The translations under genes and the position numbers were made by a program. 64,000 bases of DNA from Burkholderia sp. GAS332. Lineage in GTDB: Bacteria; Pseudomonadota; Gammaproteobacteria; Burkholderiales; Burkholderiaceae. Position 1 is the stretch's first letter. Each line of letters opens with the position of its first letter. Below are positions 1-8,289 of the stretch, in pieces. Location: contig FSRV01000002.1 in assembly GCA_900142905.1 (NCBI GenBank), positions 2,294,001-2,358,000 on the forward strand. Reading direction: 5' to 3'. The notes beneath the pieces were generated by a model. The model searched no databases. It was not told where the DNA came from and worked only from the letters and a program-made list of their open reading frames with translations.

Positions 1-243
<243 letters not shown>

Positions 244-261
244 CGCTTGCGGGTGAGCCGG

Positions 262-708
262 CTACCGGTACTCGTCAATCTCGATGGTGCCGCCCATCTC
301 TTCCATCATCGCGCGAATGTCGTCAGGCACATCGGGCACGCGGTCACCGGTTTCGTTGTGCCAGTAGCACCAGAAAGACATCTTCGTTTCGTCATGGCAA
401 ACGAGATCGCGCAGGCCGGCACGCGGCAATAAAAGCCGATCCGTCAGGTATCGCAAATGCGGTGTGAGATGATCGCTGTACACCGCAGACTCGCTTTTTA
501 CCGCCCACAAACCCAATTTCCCGGGGCGGGTGCTGAGCTTGCCGGAGGGATATAAAAAGGGCTTTCCTTTTGTGATTGTGGAATCCGGGGGAATACCAAA
601 ATACTCGGTCCAGAAGTCCGGCACTACAACATCACCCGAGATGATAAAAGTTGCGTGCGCCAGCGCGTGCGCTCGCACCTTTGGTGTTTGGTTAGGGTGC
701 GTAGTCAT
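262..708 (-). CDS. DUF4279 domain protein
   Basis: A 148-residue soluble protein whose body (HATFIISGDVVVPDFWTEYF, then GKPFLYPSGKLSTRPGKLG, then the acidic tail ending EIDEYR) reads as a DUF4279 domain. The family has no settled biochemical function; members occur as stand-alone small genes, and an immunity-like role is only a guess. The ATG at 708 starts the protein just before the domain; another ATG at 720 gives four more residues, and neither has a clear Shine-Dalgarno. The frame stays open upstream to 981, but that part is antisense-like text over cobT. A short same-strand ORF overlaps its start by 17 bp. Confidence 0.7.
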   Translation of the reverse strand: MTTHPNQTPKVRAHALAHATFIISGDVVVPDFWTEYFGIPPDSTITKGKPFLYPSGKLSTRPGKLGLWAVKSESAVYSDHLTPHLRYLTDRLLLPRAGLRDLVCHDETKMSFWCYWHNETGDRVPDVPDDIRAMMEEMGGTIEIDEYR

Positions 709-884
709 GGATATTGTCATCGAGGATTTTGCCGTTGAATTCGACGCTGCCATCATTATGGAAGAGAACGTTTCTTGCCATCGAGAAGATGCAGTTCCAG
801 TTCGCATTGAGGGGCGTAGCAAGATCCGCGTAAAGCCGCGGTTGCGGCGCTGCGACTGGGAAGCCGTAAGCCCGCTTATATCCG
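692..884 (-). pseudogene. Orphan ORF tail, possible gene remnant
   Basis: Between cobT and the DUF4279 gene the minus strand carries an open stretch ending at 692 whose text looks protein-like: APQPRLYADLATPL, NWNCIFSMARNVLFHND, GSVEFNGKILDDNIHDYAP. There is no convincing start codon of its own; the frame runs back into cobT, where only the cobT frame makes sense. I read it as the 3' end of a gene whose 5' part was lost when cobT became its neighbour. I do not recognise the family. Being directly upstream of, and overlapping, a DUF4279 gene would fit a decayed toxin tail with its immunity gene, but that is inference. Confidence 0.3.
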
Positions 885-2762
885 CTAGCCTTTGCGGGCC
901 CTCCCACCCCCACCGATCCATCCCACAATCTCCGCGAACAGCTTCATGTCGGGCGGCACGGAAAGGTCCACCGCCAGACAACGTCGGTAATACGGGCTGA
1001 GATCCAGCCCGACACCCAAACCCAGCACCTCCACGTCGCGCGAAGCTTCATGGCGCGCCACGACGGCCTTGAGATGGTTGTCGAGATAGAAGGCGTCGTT
1101 GGCCTGGCCCGTCGCACTGTCCATGGGGCTGCCATCCGAGATCACAATCAGGATTCGTCTCGCTTCGGGACGGGCGACGAGACGCCCGCAGGCCCAGTCG
1201 ACCGCTTCGCCATCCACGCCCTCGCGAAACAGGTCCGCCTTGAAGAGCGCGGCAATATCGGCGCGAGCGCGTCGCCAACTGCGGTCGGCGTCCTTGAACA
1301 CTAGATGAGACAGTTCATTGAGCCGCCCCGGATGCGGCGGCCGGCCATGCGCCAGCCACTCGAGCCGGGCCCGGCCGCCATTCCAGGCCCCGGTGGTGAA
1401 CCCTAATACCTCGGTGGTCACGCCCGCCTGGTCGAGCGCGCGCGTGAGGATGTCCACCATGGTCGCCACCGGCTCGATATGCGCTTTCATCGAGCCCGAG
1501 CAATCGATCAGGAAGCCGACTATGCAGTCCGCCATGAGCGTGTTGCGCTCCAACCGGAACAGGCGCCGTTCAGCTGGAGAACTGACCAGTTGCGCGAGGC
1601 GCCGTCCGTCGATGCGGCCATGCTCTTCACCGAACGACCAGCCATCGCGTTGCGAGATCGCCAGCGCCGCCTTCAGCGCGTGCGCGAGCCGCGCCACGTT
1701 GATGCCCTGGGCCGCGACGCGTTCGTCGAGCCGCTCGCGAAACTCGCTGAGCAAGGCTTTGCGGACCAGCGGACCAGGCGCTATCTCGCGGTCATAGCGC
1801 GTGGTAAAGGCCCGATAGCCCTGCTCCGAAGCTTCTAGCACGCGACTCTCGCCGGTCAGTGCGACGGCCATGTCCTTGTACTCGTCGTCCTCGACGTCGA
1901 ACCAGAGCGAGAACGCCGTGCGCGGGGCCTTGTCGTCGCTCTCCTGCGGGTCATCTTGCGCATCGTCCAGCGCCTCGGCGCGGACGGCACGGATCATGTC
2001 GCCCACGAGCCTTGCCAGTTCGAGCGCATGGATAGCGAACGCGTCCTGCTCCTGCCGATGCCGGCGCAAGCCCGCCAGCGACACGCCCAGCACCGGCACG
2101 ATGGCCGCGCGCGTGGCTTCGATCAGGCCTTCGGTCTCTTCGAGTACGGGCCAGCCCGTCAGCCGCGACCACGCAATCTGCGCCACCGTGTACAGAAGAA
2201 TGCCGAGATGGTCCTCGGCCAGCCCGGAGCGGTAGAAAGCCTGCGACCAGGCCTCGAAACGATCGCGCAGATTCTGCACCAGGCCCGGCATGCCGGGCGG
2301 GGTCTGTGTTTCGCACCGCAATTGCTCGAGCAGTTCGAACACCAGGCGTTCGACGCGATCGGTCGGGCATAGCCGACTGTGCAACGCCGCGTCGGAGTGC
2401 ATGAGTCGCAGAGCCACGCCATCGGCGGCGCCGCGCAGGGAAGCGAAATCGTCTTGCTGCGGGTCGGTGCGCAGATGGGGCGCGTGCAGGTGCAATGGCC
2501 GAAGATCGCGGCACAACCGGCCCTCGCGGTAGTGCAATGAGGCGTCGCCGGTTAGCGCACGCACGGCGGCAGCGCACAGCGCCTCGCGCTGCTCCGCGCG
2601 GAGGGTCGCTTGCCGCTGGGTCGACTGGTCCTCGGCCGCTTGCCGAAGGGCCGCCTGGCTCGGTGGCGCTTGCCGAACGGCCGCCTCATCCGAGGCCGCT
2701 TGGCGCAGTACCGCCTCGCCCGGATCCGATTGCCGCGAGACCGCCTGCCTGTCCAAGGCCAT
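885..2762 (-). CDS. cobT: Cobaltochelatase CobT-like VWA protein
   Basis: A 625-residue protein with the CobT layout: an N-terminal helical region, an acidic stretch (DDAQDDPQESDDKA) near residue 265, and a C-terminal von Willebrand A domain with the metal-site motif FLIDCSGSM near residue 418. With CobS, CobT forms the AAA+/VWA chaperone part of aerobic cobaltochelatase, which inserts cobalt into hydrogenobyrinic acid a,c-diamide. The ATG shares an ATGA overlap with the cobS stop, so the two are translationally coupled. The first 50 residues are odd: a degenerate ten-residue repeat (RQA..) built from a 30-bp DNA repeat. No cobN or other cobalamin gene is nearby, so a non-cobalamin MoxR/VWA role cannot be excluded. 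Confidence 0.85.
   Translation of the reverse strand: MALDRQAVSRQSDPGEAVLRQAASDEAAVRQAPPSQAALRQAAEDQSTQRQATLRAEQREALCAAAVRALTGDASLHYREGRLCRDLRPLHLHAPHLRTDPQQDDFASLRGAADGVALRLMHSDAALHSRLCPTDRVERLVFELLEQLRCETQTPPGMPGLVQNLRDRFEAWSQAFYRSGLAEDHLGILLYTVAQIAWSRLTGWPVLEETEGLIEATRAAIVPVLGVSLAGLRRHRQEQDAFAIHALELARLVGDMIRAVRAEALDDAQDDPQESDDKAPRTAFSLWFDVEDDEYKDMAVALTGESRVLEASEQGYRAFTTRYDREIAPGPLVRKALLSEFRERLDERVAAQGINVARLAHALKAALAISQRDGWSFGEEHGRIDGRRLAQLVSSPAERRLFRLERNTLMADCIVGFLIDCSGSMKAHIEPVATMVDILTRALDQAGVTTEVLGFTTGAWNGGRARLEWLAHGRPPHPGRLNELSHLVFKDADRSWRRARADIAALFKADLFREGVDGEAVDWACGRLVARPEARRILIVISDGSPMDSATGQANDAFYLDNHLKAVVARHEASRDVEVLGLGVGLDLSPYYRRCLAVDLSVPPDMKLFAEIVGWIGGGGRARKG
2605..2757. repeat. 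Degenerate 30-bp tandem repeat inside cobT 5' end
   Basis: About five imperfect 30-bp units, each starting near CGCTTGCCG and containing CCGCCT, run from 2605 to 2757. Read in the cobT frame they give decapeptides of the type RQAxxxxAAL. The array begins only a few codons after the cobT ATG. Confidence 0.8.
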
Positions 2763-3751
2763 CAGCGCGAACCCGCAGCGTGGTCTTCAACGTTCGCGTT
2801 GGCCTCGAGCTCAGTCCCAAAACAGCGCTGGAAATACTCAGCCACGATTGAGCGCTCGGCCTCATCGCACTTGTTCAGGAAGGTCAGACGAAACGCCATC
2901 GCAGGATCGCGGAAGATCTGACAGTTCTCCGCCCAGTTGATCACCGTGCGCGGCGACATCAGCGTCGACAGGTCGCCGCTGGCAAAGCCCTTGCGCGTGA
3001 GTTCCGCCACACTCACCATCGACTCGATCAGCGCGCGTCCCGCCTCGTCAGCGAGTTCCGGTACGCGCGCCAGCACGATGCCGGCCTCTTCCGCGCGCGG
3101 CAGATAGTTGAGCGTGGCCACCACGTTCCAGCGGTCCATTTGCGCGTGATTCAGCACCTGCGTGCCGTGATACAAGCCGTTCAAATTGCCCAGCCCCACC
3201 GTGTTGGTGGTGGCGAACATGCGAAAGTACGGATGCGGATGAATCACGCGGTTCTGGTCGAGCAAGGTGAACTTGCCGTCGCGTTCGAGAATGCGCTGGA
3301 TCACGAACATCACATCGGGACGCCCCGCATCGTATTCGTCGAAGATCAGGGCGACCGGGCGCTGCAATGCCCATGGCACGATTCCCTCCTGAAACTCGGT
3401 GACCTGCAGGTCGTCGCGCACCACGATCGCGTCTTTGCCGACCAGATCGAGGCGGCTGATATGGCCGTCGAGATTCACGCGCACGCACGGCCAGTTAAGC
3501 CGCGCCGCGACCTGCTCGATATGCGTCGATTTGCCGGTGCCGTGCAAGCCCTGCACCATCACCCGGCGGTCGCGGCTGAAGCCGGCCAGAATCGCCAGCG
3601 TCACTTCCGGATTGAAGCGGTAGACCTCGTCGATCTCCGGCACGTGGTCGTCGCGCTCGCTGAAAGCAGGCACCATGAGGCTCGAATCGATGCCGAAAAC
3701 GCTGCGTACCGCGACCATTCTGTCGGGTTTGCCAGTCACGATATCAGTCAC
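2762..3751 (-). CDS. cobS: Cobaltochelatase CobS-like AAA+ ATPase
   Basis: A 329-residue MoxR-type AAA+ ATPase of the CobS family. Walker A is GLHGTGKST (residues 68-76), Walker B LIFDEYD (135-141), and the sensor region reads MFATTNTVGLGN. CobS hydrolyses ATP as a ring that, with CobT, drives cobalt insertion by CobN. The start is a GTG at 3751, well placed after GGAGGAGA; an upstream ATG at 3756 is in another frame and stops after two codons. It is the first gene of a two-gene unit with cobT (ATGA overlap at 2762). Length and motifs are complete. Confidence 0.9.
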   Translation of the reverse strand: MTDIVTGKPDRMVAVRSVFGIDSSLMVPAFSERDDHVPEIDEVYRFNPEVTLAILAGFSRDRRVMVQGLHGTGKSTHIEQVAARLNWPCVRVNLDGHISRLDLVGKDAIVVRDDLQVTEFQEGIVPWALQRPVALIFDEYDAGRPDVMFVIQRILERDGKFTLLDQNRVIHPHPYFRMFATTNTVGLGNLNGLYHGTQVLNHAQMDRWNVVATLNYLPRAEEAGIVLARVPELADEAGRALIESMVSVAELTRKGFASGDLSTLMSPRTVINWAENCQIFRDPAMAFRLTFLNKCDEAERSIVAEYFQRCFGTELEANANVEDHAAGSR

Positions 3752-3901
3752 TTCATTCTCCTCCCCACTACGGGGATATTCGTTCCGCGCTGCCGGGCGA
3801 CGATGTTAATTTTCGGTACATTTTGTTCCGTTTTTATTATAAACAGAATCTGGCGCCGTGGGCGACGCGCTTCATCCGCATCGACCCGGCGAGCCGCGCC
3901 G

Positions 3902-5206
3902 TCAACGCGCCGTTGCCATCTCGTCGAAGGGTTTCGCGCGTCGTTCCATCGCGCGCGCGGCCCATGCCGAGAGCAGCGCCGACAAAATCACGTAGACGCA
4001 CACGTACCAAGGCTTGCCACCATTCAGGCGCAGCAGCGCCGTCGCGATGATCGGCGTGAGGCCGCTCGCGAAGATGCCCGAAAACTGATACACGAACGAG
4101 ATGCCGGTATAACGCACCTCAGGGTCGAACAGTTCGGCAAAGAGCGCCGCTTCCGGTCCATAGACCATGGCGTAGAAGATGCCGAAGGGGATCACGATGC
4201 CGAGCCAGACGGCGAGCGTATTGCCGGCCTGCGTCTCCATCAGCCAGAACGCCGGCAGCACCGAAGCGCCGCAGATCAGCGAGCCCCAGCGATACACGCG
4301 CGCGCGTCCCATCAGGTCCGACATCCTGCCGAAGAACGGAATGAAGAAACACATCACCATCGCCGCGATCATCACCCCGGTGAGCGCTTCCGTGCGGCTC
4401 ATCGAAAGACGTTGCGTGAGGTAGCCGATCATGAACACCGCGAAGATGTTGAAAAACACGCCGTCGATCCAGCGTGCGCCCATGCCGAGCAGCACCGAAC
4501 TGCGATAGCGCGTGATCATGTCGACGAAGGGGATTTTCACGTCACGGCGGTTGCGCTTGAGCGCGAGAAACTCGGGCGTCTCCATCACCTTGAGGCGGAT
4601 GTAGAGGCCGAGCACCACGAGCAGCAACGAACCGGCAAACGCGACCCGCCAGCCCCACGAGAGGAATGCCGCTTCCGGCAGCAGCCGCGAAATGCCCGCG
4701 ACGATGCCCGAGGCGAGGCACAAGCCAATCGACAAGCCGATCTGCGGCAAGCTTGCGTACAGGCCGCGCCGGTTCGGCGGCGCATATTCATAGGCCATCA
4801 GCACCGCGCCGCCCCATTCACCACCGAGCCCGATACCCTGCAACACGCGCAAGAAGAGCAGCAGAATGGGCGCCCAGATGCCGATCTGAGCGAAGGTCGG
4901 CACGAAGGCGACGCCCGCCGTCGAAATCCCCATGATGATGAGCGTGCAAATCAAAGCGGACTTGCGTCCAACCTTGTCGCCGAAGTGACCGAAGATCACA
5001 CCGCCGAGCGGCCGCGTCACGAAGCCGACGGCGAACGTGCCGTAGGCCAGCATCGTCGAGACGAGCGGATCGTGGGCAGGAAAGTACAGCTTGTTGAACA
5101 CAATGCCGGCCACCACGCCGTACAGAAAAAAGTCATACCATTCGACCGTCGCTCCAATCACGCTCGCGAATGCAACGCGGCGTATCACCCGCTTATCGAT
5201 TGCCAT
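3902..5206 (-). CDS. MFS transporter, metabolite:H+ symporter type
   Basis: A 434-residue inner-membrane permease with about 12 hydrophobic segments. The opening ATVEWYDFFLYG, the loop GHFGDKVGRK (residues about 75-85) and the GLGGEWGGAVLMAYEYAP segment are typical of the MHS branch of the major facilitator superfamily (ShiA, KgtP and proline/betaine porters), which import organic acids or betaines with protons. The ATG at 5206 is preferred because GGAGGAGG lies just upstream; the frame is open to 5305 without better signals. It lies downstream of the GMC oxidoreductase on the same strand, so it may import that enzyme's substrate. Substrate unknown. Confidence 0.88.
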   Translation of the reverse strand: MAIDKRVIRRVAFASVIGATVEWYDFFLYGVVAGIVFNKLYFPAHDPLVSTMLAYGTFAVGFVTRPLGGVIFGHFGDKVGRKSALICTLIIMGISTAGVAFVPTFAQIGIWAPILLLFLRVLQGIGLGGEWGGAVLMAYEYAPPNRRGLYASLPQIGLSIGLCLASGIVAGISRLLPEAAFLSWGWRVAFAGSLLLVVLGLYIRLKVMETPEFLALKRNRRDVKIPFVDMITRYRSSVLLGMGARWIDGVFFNIFAVFMIGYLTQRLSMSRTEALTGVMIAAMVMCFFIPFFGRMSDLMGRARVYRWGSLICGASVLPAFWLMETQAGNTLAVWLGIVIPFGIFYAMVYGPEAALFAELFDPEVRYTGISFVYQFSGIFASGLTPIIATALLRLNGGKPWYVCVYVILSALLSAWAARAMERRAKPFDEMATAR

Positions 5207-5394
5207 AGCGCCTCCTCCAATGGATGGCCGCGCGCCGTCCCGGCAACGCAGCACTTTTGAGCCCCTGCCTGTCTCCTCCTGGGGGCACGAATTCGCCGCC
5301 TGCACGCTGCTGTTATCGACTTCGAATGCAGCGAGTCAGGTGGCGTTCGAATGACTTCCTGCGACGACTTCACTTCGTTGCTTCTGCTTTCGCC

Positions 5395-5478
5395 TTTGCG
5401 TCGGCTTTTGCGTCGGCGTTTGCGTCGGCGTTTGCGTCGGCGTTTGCGTCGGCGTTTGCGTCGGCGTTTGCGTCAGTA
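5395..5478. repeat. 12-bp tandem repeat (TTTGCGTCGGCG) x7
   Basis: Seven consecutive 12-bp units, the first ending in T and the last diverging, run from 5395 to 5478. The TGA stop of the GMC oxidoreductase (5475-5473 on the minus strand) lies inside the last unit, so the array forms the immediate 3' flank of that gene. The rest of 5207-5394 holds no gene I can support. Confidence 0.95.
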
Positions 5479-7134
5479 ATGCGCTTCCATGCTCTGCGAT
5501 TGCACTTGCCCGGCCAGCCGGTCGCCGGCGCGGGCATCCTCGAGAATCATGCTGGACGCCTTTTCAGCGACCATCACAATCGGTACGTTGGTATTGCCGG
5601 AGACCAGCGTCGGCATGATCGAGCAATCGACCACCCGCAATCCTTGCGTGCCATACACGCGCAACCGTTCGTCGACCACCGCGCCCGGATCGCTCGCAAC
5701 GCCCATCTTCGCGGTGCCCGACGGATGAAAGATCGTCTGGCCGTATTCGCGGCAAAAGTGCAGTAACTCGTCGTCGCTTTGCGCCTGCGGGCCAGGACGC
5801 ACTTCACGTTTCATCAGCGATGCCATGGGCTCCGTGGCGGCAACGCGCCGCGCGAAACGCACGCCCGCGACCGTCGTGCGGCGGTCGAGATCGGTCGCCA
5901 GATAATTCGGCTGGATCGACGGTGCGTCGTGCATGTCGCCCGAGCGGATCCGCACGCTGCCGCGCGACTCCGGGCGCAACTGGCAGATCGAATAGGTGCA
6001 GCCTGGAAACGCGTGGACATCGCCGCCCGCGGTGTCGGCTGAGAGCGTGGAGAAGTGGAACTGGATGTCGGGGGTTTTGGCTTCGTCCGGCAACGCGCGG
6101 CAGAACATACCACCCTGATTAATGCCGACGGACAGCGGCCCTTCGCGAAACAGTGCCCATTGCAGCCCCATCTTCGCGCGGCCCGTCCAAGAGTGCAGCA
6201 AGTCATTCGTCGTGATCGGCCGCGTCACTTCATAGGTCAGGCGGACTTGCAGATGGTCCTGCAGATTCTCGCCGACGCCGGCTCGATTGGCGACCACCGG
6301 AATACCGAACTCATTGAGCAGTTTCGCCGGTCCGACGCCCGACACCTGCAGCAATTGCGGCGACTGCAGCGCGCCGGCCGTCAGCACCACCTCGCGGTGC
6401 GCGCGCACTTCGTGCTCCTTGCCGTGCTGCACATAGCGAATACCCGTAGCACGCGTGCCTTCGAAGAGAATCTTCGACGCCAGCGCATCGGTCTCGATCT
6501 GCAGATTCGGACGCTTGCGCGCGGGTTTGAGGTAAGCGACTGCCGTCGAACAACGCCAGCCATGCCGCGTGGTCAACTGGTAGTATCCGACCCCTTCCTG
6601 ATCGCCCTGATTGAAGTCGTCGACCGTAGGGACGCCCAGGCGATTCGACGCCGCGATAAACGCATCCACGAGTTCGTGGCGCTGCTTGATCGTGGAGGCC
6701 CACAACGGACCGTCAACGCCCCGTGTCGGCGATTCGCCGAGCTCGTTGTGTTCGAGCCGCCGGAAATAAGGCAAGCATTCCTTCCAACTCCAGCCACGAT
6801 TGCCGAGTGCCGCCCAGTGGTCGTAATCCTCTTTCTGACCGCGGATGTAGATCAGCCCGTTGATGGAACTGCAGCCGCCCAAGGTACGCCCGCGCGGCCA
6901 GTAGAGCTTGCGGCCGTGCATGTTCGGATCCGGGTCGGTGTAAAAGCCCCAGTTGTAGACCGGATGAAACATGGTCTTGCCGTAACCGATCGGGATATGG
7001 ATCCACAGAAAGCGGTCAGGCGGACCTGCTTCGAGCAGGCATACCGAGTAGCGTCCATTTTCAGAGAGACGGTTGGCGAGGACACAACCCGCCGATCCCG
7101 CGCCGACGACTACGTAGTCGAAACTCCGTACCAT
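5473..7134 (-). CDS. GMC-family FAD oxidoreductase (choline dehydrogenase-like)
   Basis: A 553-residue flavoprotein. The dinucleotide-binding motif VVVGAGSAGCVLANRL is at residues 8-23, GMC signature 1 (GGCSSINGLIYIRG) at 86-99, signature 2 (GALQSPQLLQVSGVGP) near 256, and the active-site motif IFHPSGTAKMG with its histidine near 470. The family oxidises primary alcohols to aldehydes, passing electrons to a quinone or acceptor. Substrate cannot be told from sequence; choline, PEG-type alcohols and aliphatic alcohols are all possible. The ATG at 7134 follows GGAGAC. Upstream and divergent is an IclR regulator; downstream is an MHS symporter. Its stop codon falls in a 12-bp repeat array. Confidence 0.9.
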   Translation of the reverse strand: MVRSFDYVVVGAGSAGCVLANRLSENGRYSVCLLEAGPPDRFLWIHIPIGYGKTMFHPVYNWGFYTDPDPNMHGRKLYWPRGRTLGGCSSINGLIYIRGQKEDYDHWAALGNRGWSWKECLPYFRRLEHNELGESPTRGVDGPLWASTIKQRHELVDAFIAASNRLGVPTVDDFNQGDQEGVGYYQLTTRHGWRCSTAVAYLKPARKRPNLQIETDALASKILFEGTRATGIRYVQHGKEHEVRAHREVVLTAGALQSPQLLQVSGVGPAKLLNEFGIPVVANRAGVGENLQDHLQVRLTYEVTRPITTNDLLHSWTGRAKMGLQWALFREGPLSVGINQGGMFCRALPDEAKTPDIQFHFSTLSADTAGGDVHAFPGCTYSICQLRPESRGSVRIRSGDMHDAPSIQPNYLATDLDRRTTVAGVRFARRVAATEPMASLMKREVRPGPQAQSDDELLHFCREYGQTIFHPSGTAKMGVASDPGAVVDERLRVYGTQGLRVVDCSIMPTLVSGNTNVPIVMVAEKASSMILEDARAGDRLAGQVQSQSMEAHY

Positions 7135-7166
7135 TGATGTCTCCGTGCCGATTCCATTATTTTCAA

Positions 7167-7248
7167 AACCGGATCATTTCGTCTCAATTTATTGGATGAG
7201 AGTTTCGACTTCAAGCAAATCCGGTTACGATTGATTAATCCGGTACGA
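7167..7248. promoter_or_regulatory. Repeated CCGGAT/ATCCGG sites in the GMC-IclR divergent promoter
   Basis: The intergenic region holds AATCCGGTTACGA (7218-7230), a near copy AATCCGGTACGA (7237-7248), and an inverted AACCGGAT (7167-7174). Repeated half-sites between an IclR gene and its divergent target are good candidates for the regulator's operator. Inferred from position and symmetry only. Confidence 0.45.
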
Positions 7249-7353
7249 AAACCGACTTTTTCGTTTCACTATTCGATCTGTCCGCGCGCGTTCATCTGGG
7301 TTGTCACTGATCCGTTCGGGCTGCAATCCCCTTCATCCGCCTCGGGAAGGCCC

Positions 7354-8196
7354 ATGAGAGACACCACGCTGCTCCCCTCACCCGCTCAAGAGCCCGCCGA
7401 CGACACCCGCGTCCTGCGCGCGCTCAGCGTGCTGGAACAACTTGCCTCCGCCGGACAACCGTCGTCACTCTCCCAGTTGTCCTCACGTCTGCAGATTCCG
7501 AAGGCAACCTTGATGCGTCTGATCGAATCGCTCGAAGCACGCGGTTACGTCACGCACATGCCGGACTCGCGCGGCGCCGATCGCGCCATTGCGCTCGGGC
7601 CACGCGCCGCGCAACTCGCCCTGACCACACTCGCGAACAGCACGTTTACGCGGGCTTGCCGCTCGCTGCTGCGCACGCTCGTGGAGACGCTCGGCGAGAC
7701 CTGCAATCTCACCGTGCTCGACGGCGATACCGTGCTGTACGTCGAGCGCGTCGAGACGAGCGAACCCCTGCGTCTGCACCTGCAACCGGGCACGCGCGTC
7801 CCCCTGCATTGCACCGCCAGCGGCAAGCTGTTTCTTTCGCAGATGACGCCGGCCGAGCGCGGACTCGTCATCCGGCGCTTGTCGCTCAAATCGATGACGT
7901 ACCGCACCCTGACCGATGTCGATCTGCTGGAAGCGGAACTCGACCGCCTTGCCATGCGCGGTATCGGCGTCGACAACGAGGAGTTCGTGCGCGGGATGGT
8001 GGCGGTCGCGGTACCGGTGCGCCACGTCGAGGATGGCCGTGTGCTCGCGGCGTTGGCCGTTCATTCACCCACGGCGCGGTCCAGCTTGGAGGATCTGTTG
8101 AAAGCGGTGCCGAAGCTCAAGGAGATCGCCTTGCGCATCGGACCGTTGCTTCAGCCTGCTACGACGACAACGGCGGCGGCGGCCGTGTCGAAGTAG
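7354..8196 (+). CDS. IclR-family transcriptional regulator
   Basis: A 280-residue regulator: N-terminal winged helix (VLEQLASAGQPSSLSQLSS, then IPKATLMRLIESLEARGYV, residues about 25-65) and C-terminal IclR effector domain with the usual CTASGKLFLS segment. The ATG at 7354 is chosen because GGGAAGG lies 5-9 bases upstream and the protein then begins close to the DNA-binding domain; the frame is open to 7192 but the extra 54 residues look non-coding. Divergent from the GMC oxidoreductase gene, which it probably controls together with the symporter gene downstream of it. Confidence 0.9.
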   Translation: MRDTTLLPSPAQEPADDTRVLRALSVLEQLASAGQPSSLSQLSSRLQIPKATLMRLIESLEARGYVTHMPDSRGADRAIALGPRAAQLALTTLANSTFTRACRSLLRTLVETLGETCNLTVLDGDTVLYVERVETSEPLRLHLQPGTRVPLHCTASGKLFLSQMTPAERGLVIRRLSLKSMTYRTLTDVDLLEAELDRLAMRGIGVDNEEFVRGMVAVAVPVRHVEDGRVLAALAVHSPTARSSLEDLLKAVPKLKEIALRIGPLLQPATTTTAAAAVSK

Positions 8197-8289
8197 CGAG
8201 GACGTGGCGCCCGCTTGTCATGAGCAAGGTGCAGCGGCGATCGCGAACGACCTACCGCTGCACGTCAAACAACACGCGTTAGACAGGCC

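Noticed and set aside
3140..5260. Long plus-strand open frame of about 700 codons
   Set aside because: Antisense to cobS and the MHS symporter; His/Arg-rich shadow text, while the minus-strand genes have clear motifs and ribosome sites.
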